A stretch of 5,737 bases of DNA. It comes from an uncultured Emergencia sp. Its GTDB lineage: Bacteria > Bacillota > Clostridia > Peptostreptococcales > Anaerovoracaceae. The position numbers and the translations under genes are program-made. The notes below the pieces were generated by a model that searched no databases, had not been told where the DNA came from, and was given only the letters and a program-made list of their open reading frames with translations. Positions 4,379-5,737 of this stretch are shown here, one piece after another (within the stretch, counting starts at the first letter, position 1; each line of letters starts with the position of its first letter). The DNA is taken from contig CABSEO010000148.1 of the NCBI GenBank assembly GCA_902476665.1, positions 1 to 5,737 on the forward strand, in the 5' to 3' direction.

Positions 4379-5113
4379 ATGGTGAAACAGAATACGACAA
4401 TCATTTATGAGAATACAGTTGCAGGGACATTCGTCCGCAGAATGAATCGATTCACGGCAGAGGTGCTGATTGACGGAGCACCGCAGATTGTTCATGTGAA
4501 AAATACAGGGCGTTTGCAGGAGCTTCTGATGCCGGAAGCAAAGGTAACACTACAGAAGACATTGAACCCAAATCGAAAAACGGCATATGATCTGATTTCT
4601 GTATACAAACCAAAGCTAAAATGGGTGAATATCGACAGTCTGGCACCGAACGCTTTGATGAAGCAGCAGTTAATGAGTTTGAACTACGAGCTGGTGAAGC
4701 CAGAATATACCTATGGGGAATCCAGAATTGATTTTTATATGGAAAGAGACGGGGAAAGATTCCTGACGGAAGTAAAGGGCTGCACGCTGGCAGATGATTT
4801 GCATCTGGGAACCGGATTATTTCCGGATGCACCAACGGAGCGAGGCGTGAAGCACTTGCATGAACTGGCAAAAGCAGCAAAGGAAGGCTATCATTGCTCA
4901 ATTGCCTTTGTGATTCAGATGAATGGAATTCATCGGGTAATGCCAAACGAAGCGGCACAGCCGGAGTTTAAGGAAGCACTTGTGAAGGCTGCCAAGGAGG
5001 GGGTCCAGATCGTCTGCTACAGCTGCCATGTAGAGGCTGACAGCATAAAAATTACAGGCGTAGTGGAAGATACTTCAAGATTTGTGGAGGCACAGAGGAG
5101 GAAGTCGGAATGA
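4379..5113 (+). CDS. sfsA: SfsA family DNA-binding nuclease homologue
   Basis: The 244-aa product is an SfsA family protein, slightly longer than the usual ~230 aa because of a short N-terminal extension. The founding E. coli member was named for stimulating maltose (sugar) fermentation. The family has an N-terminal OB-like domain and a C-terminal PD-(D/E)XK nuclease domain. Signatures are TVAGTFVRRMNRFTAEV (13-29), HVKNTGRLQELL (39-50), ESRIDFYM (114-121), LTEVKGCTL (129-137) and FPDAPTERGVKHLHEL (148-163). The expected catalytic residues D118, E131 and K133 are all present, so the enzyme is probably active. AGGAAG at 4369-4374 precedes the ATG by four bases. The stop overlaps the ASCH gene start by four bases (ATGA), indicating translational coupling. 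Repeat copy 5 lies 40 nt upstream, leaving little room for a promoter; I see none with good consensus. Confidence 0.94.
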   Translation: MVKQNTTIIYENTVAGTFVRRMNRFTAEVLIDGAPQIVHVKNTGRLQELLMPEAKVTLQKTLNPNRKTAYDLISVYKPKLKWVNIDSLAPNALMKQQLMSLNYELVKPEYTYGESRIDFYMERDGERFLTEVKGCTLADDLHLGTGLFPDAPTERGVKHLHELAKAAKEGYHCSIAFVIQMNGIHRVMPNEAAQPEFKEALVKAAKEGVQIVCYSCHVEADSIKITGVVEDTSRFVEAQRRKSE

Positions 5114-5559
5114 CTGGAGAAATGATGTGGGAGGAATATTGCCGTACAACGAATACGAATTGCAATACACGGCACGATATATGGAAGTTTTGCGGCGGCG
5201 GTGCGGCTGCTGACGAACTTGCGAATCTTGTACTCGCCGGAATAAAGACTGCAACTGCAAGCACAAAACTCGCCTATGAACTGGATGGTGAAAACTTGCC
5301 GGAAGTCGGGACATACAGTGTGATTCTTTTTGACAATGAGGAGGCGGCGTGTATCATCCGTGATACAAAAGTATCTGTTGTTCCGTTCAATCAAGTCAGC
5401 GCAGACCACGCTTTCAAAGAGGGCGAAGATAACCGCAGCTTGAAAAAATGGCGCGAAGTGCATCGGAGAGCTTTTACTCCAGACTATAAGGCCGTTGGTC
5501 TGGATTTCGATGAAAAGGGAGATTGCGTCTTGGAAGAATTTGAAGTGGTATATCGGTAA
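5110..5559 (+). CDS. ASCH domain-containing protein (YhfF type)
   Basis: The 149-aa product is a complete ASCH-domain protein of the YhfF type, a PUA-like beta-barrel predicted to bind RNA; an E. coli ASCH protein has amidohydrolase activity on N4-acetylcytidine. Visible signatures are the N-terminal helix with WKFCGGGAAADELANLVLAG (25-44), the KTATAS loop (46-51) containing the conserved basic and small residues near the pocket, VGTYSVILFD (66-75), the strand ACIIRDTKVSVVPFNQVSADH (80-100), the EGEDNRSLKKWREVHRRAF helix (104-122), and a final strand ending LEEFEVVYR. AGGAGG at 5096-5101, inside sfsA, is eight bases from the ATG at 5110. The downstream ATGATG at 5122 lacks such spacing. The 4-bp overlap with sfsA implies a shared mRNA, which ends at the terminator 26 nt downstream. 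Its substrate is unknown. Confidence 0.9.
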   Translation: MTGEMMWEEYCRTTNTNCNTRHDIWKFCGGGAAADELANLVLAGIKTATASTKLAYELDGENLPEVGTYSVILFDNEEAACIIRDTKVSVVPFNQVSADHAFKEGEDNRSLKKWREVHRRAFTPDYKAVGLDFDEKGDCVLEEFEVVYR

Positions 5560-5584
5560 AGCAAAATTCAGGTGAACGAAATCG

Positions 5585-5626
5585 CTGCACGATGGCCCGT
5601 CAAGGCTGTGGTGCAGTTTTCTCTTT
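5585..5626 (+). terminator. Intrinsic terminator after the sfsA-ASCH pair
   Basis: CTGCACGATGGCC (5585-5597) pairs with GGCTGTGGTGCAG (5604-5616) as a 13-bp stem with one G-G mismatch and two wobble pairs around a CGTCAA loop. TTTTCTCTTT follows immediately. It lies 25 nt after the ASCH stop and is the only textbook rho-independent terminator in the window. Confidence 0.85.
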
Positions 5627-5636
5627 AACCTAAAAA

Positions 5637-5666
5637 GAGGTCAGGGGTCAAACCCCCCGGTCAAAA
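5637..5666 (+). repeat. Interspersed GC-rich repeat, copy 6
   Basis: GAGGTCA, then GGGGTCAAACCCCCC and GGTCAAAA. GGGGT and ACCCC pair over CAA. Its first 21 bases are identical to 4310-4330 in copy 5, with one extra C afterwards, so copies 5 and 6 form the most recent or best-preserved pair. It lies 10 nt beyond the terminator's T-tract, so it sits outside the preceding transcript. Confidence 0.85.
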
Positions 5667-5669
5667 CCG

Positions 5670-5732
5670 GTGGCACTGGCATTGAGAGAAGATGCAGATT
5701 ATCAGAAACGATATTACAAAAATGAGCGTTGA
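5670..5732 (+). pseudogene. Short 3' coding fragment at the right edge
   Basis: From GTG 5670 the frame reads VALALREDADYQKRYYKNER and stops at TGA 5730-5732. The composition (acidic then basic, with tyrosines) resembles a protein C-terminus, and the fragment begins immediately beside repeat copy 6, the same arrangement as at 1991 and 2716. There is no ribosome binding site before the GTG. It is too short to identify, and chance cannot be excluded. Confidence 0.25.
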
Positions 5733-5737
5733 CGCAA

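Noticed and set aside
4357..4410. Short frame MMSNRKIYGETEYDNHL overlapping the sfsA start
   Set aside because: It has 17 codons and no homology I can recognise, runs in a different frame across the sfsA N-terminus, and has only a weak AAAGG upstream; treated as chance.
4452..4958. Minus-strand open frame opposite sfsA (168 codons)
   Set aside because: It has Ser/Leu/Pro-rich low-complexity composition and lies fully opposite a strongly supported gene with intact catalytic motifs.
1940..5666. CRISPR array or integron attC array
   Set aside because: The repeats are separated by 0.7-1.3 kb containing genes, not by uniform short spacers, and no cas or integrase gene is present; the repeat is far shorter than attC and the paired GTTRRRY core sites were not noticed.

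Overview
The window looks like chromosomal accessory DNA from a gut-type Firmicute, most likely a Clostridia/Lachnospiraceae member. This rests on strong AAGGAGG-type ribosome binding sites, mid-range GC, and protein families common there (YxjI/LURP-one, ArsC/Spx, SfsA, YhfF-type ASCH). No species can be named from the sequence alone. All real genes lie on the + strand.

Layout. Positions 1-306 hold what seems to be a decayed 3' coding remnant with an in-frame stop. A Fur/PerR-like operator (305-324) and a sigma-A-type promoter (361-389) follow. Next comes a compact, redox-flavoured run of three genes: a small nitroreductase-family flavoprotein (475-972), an ArsC/Spx-family thioredoxin-fold protein (1044-1412) and a LURP-one/YxjI protein (1442-1918).

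From about 1940 to the end the character changes. A short GC-rich repeat, GGGG(T/G)CA(G/A)A(C/T)CCC followed by GGTCAAAG, occurs six times, always in the same orientation and always between genes, shortly after a stop codon. It divides the region into one- or two-gene units: a GNAT acetyltransferase (2143-2655), a putative uracil-DNA-glycosylase-like protein (2818-3480), a frameshifted PD-(D/E)XK nuclease-like gene (3558-4303), and an SfsA nuclease homologue translationally coupled to an ASCH-domain protein (4379-5559). An intrinsic terminator ends the last unit at 5585-5626.

Several repeat copies directly abut gene debris: the C-terminal end of a Vsr/DUF559-like endonuclease (1991-2138), the last ~27 codons of an unidentified gene (2716-2799) and a 20-codon tail at the right edge (5670-5732). 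The repeats therefore look like junctions at which genes have been cut, joined or swapped. Much of the cargo (Vsr-like remnant, UDG-like, PD-(D/E)XK, SfsA) belongs to nucleic-acid-processing families.

The two points most worth checking are the repeat-bounded cassette layout and the frameshift at the A AAA AAC heptamer in the nuclease-like gene.
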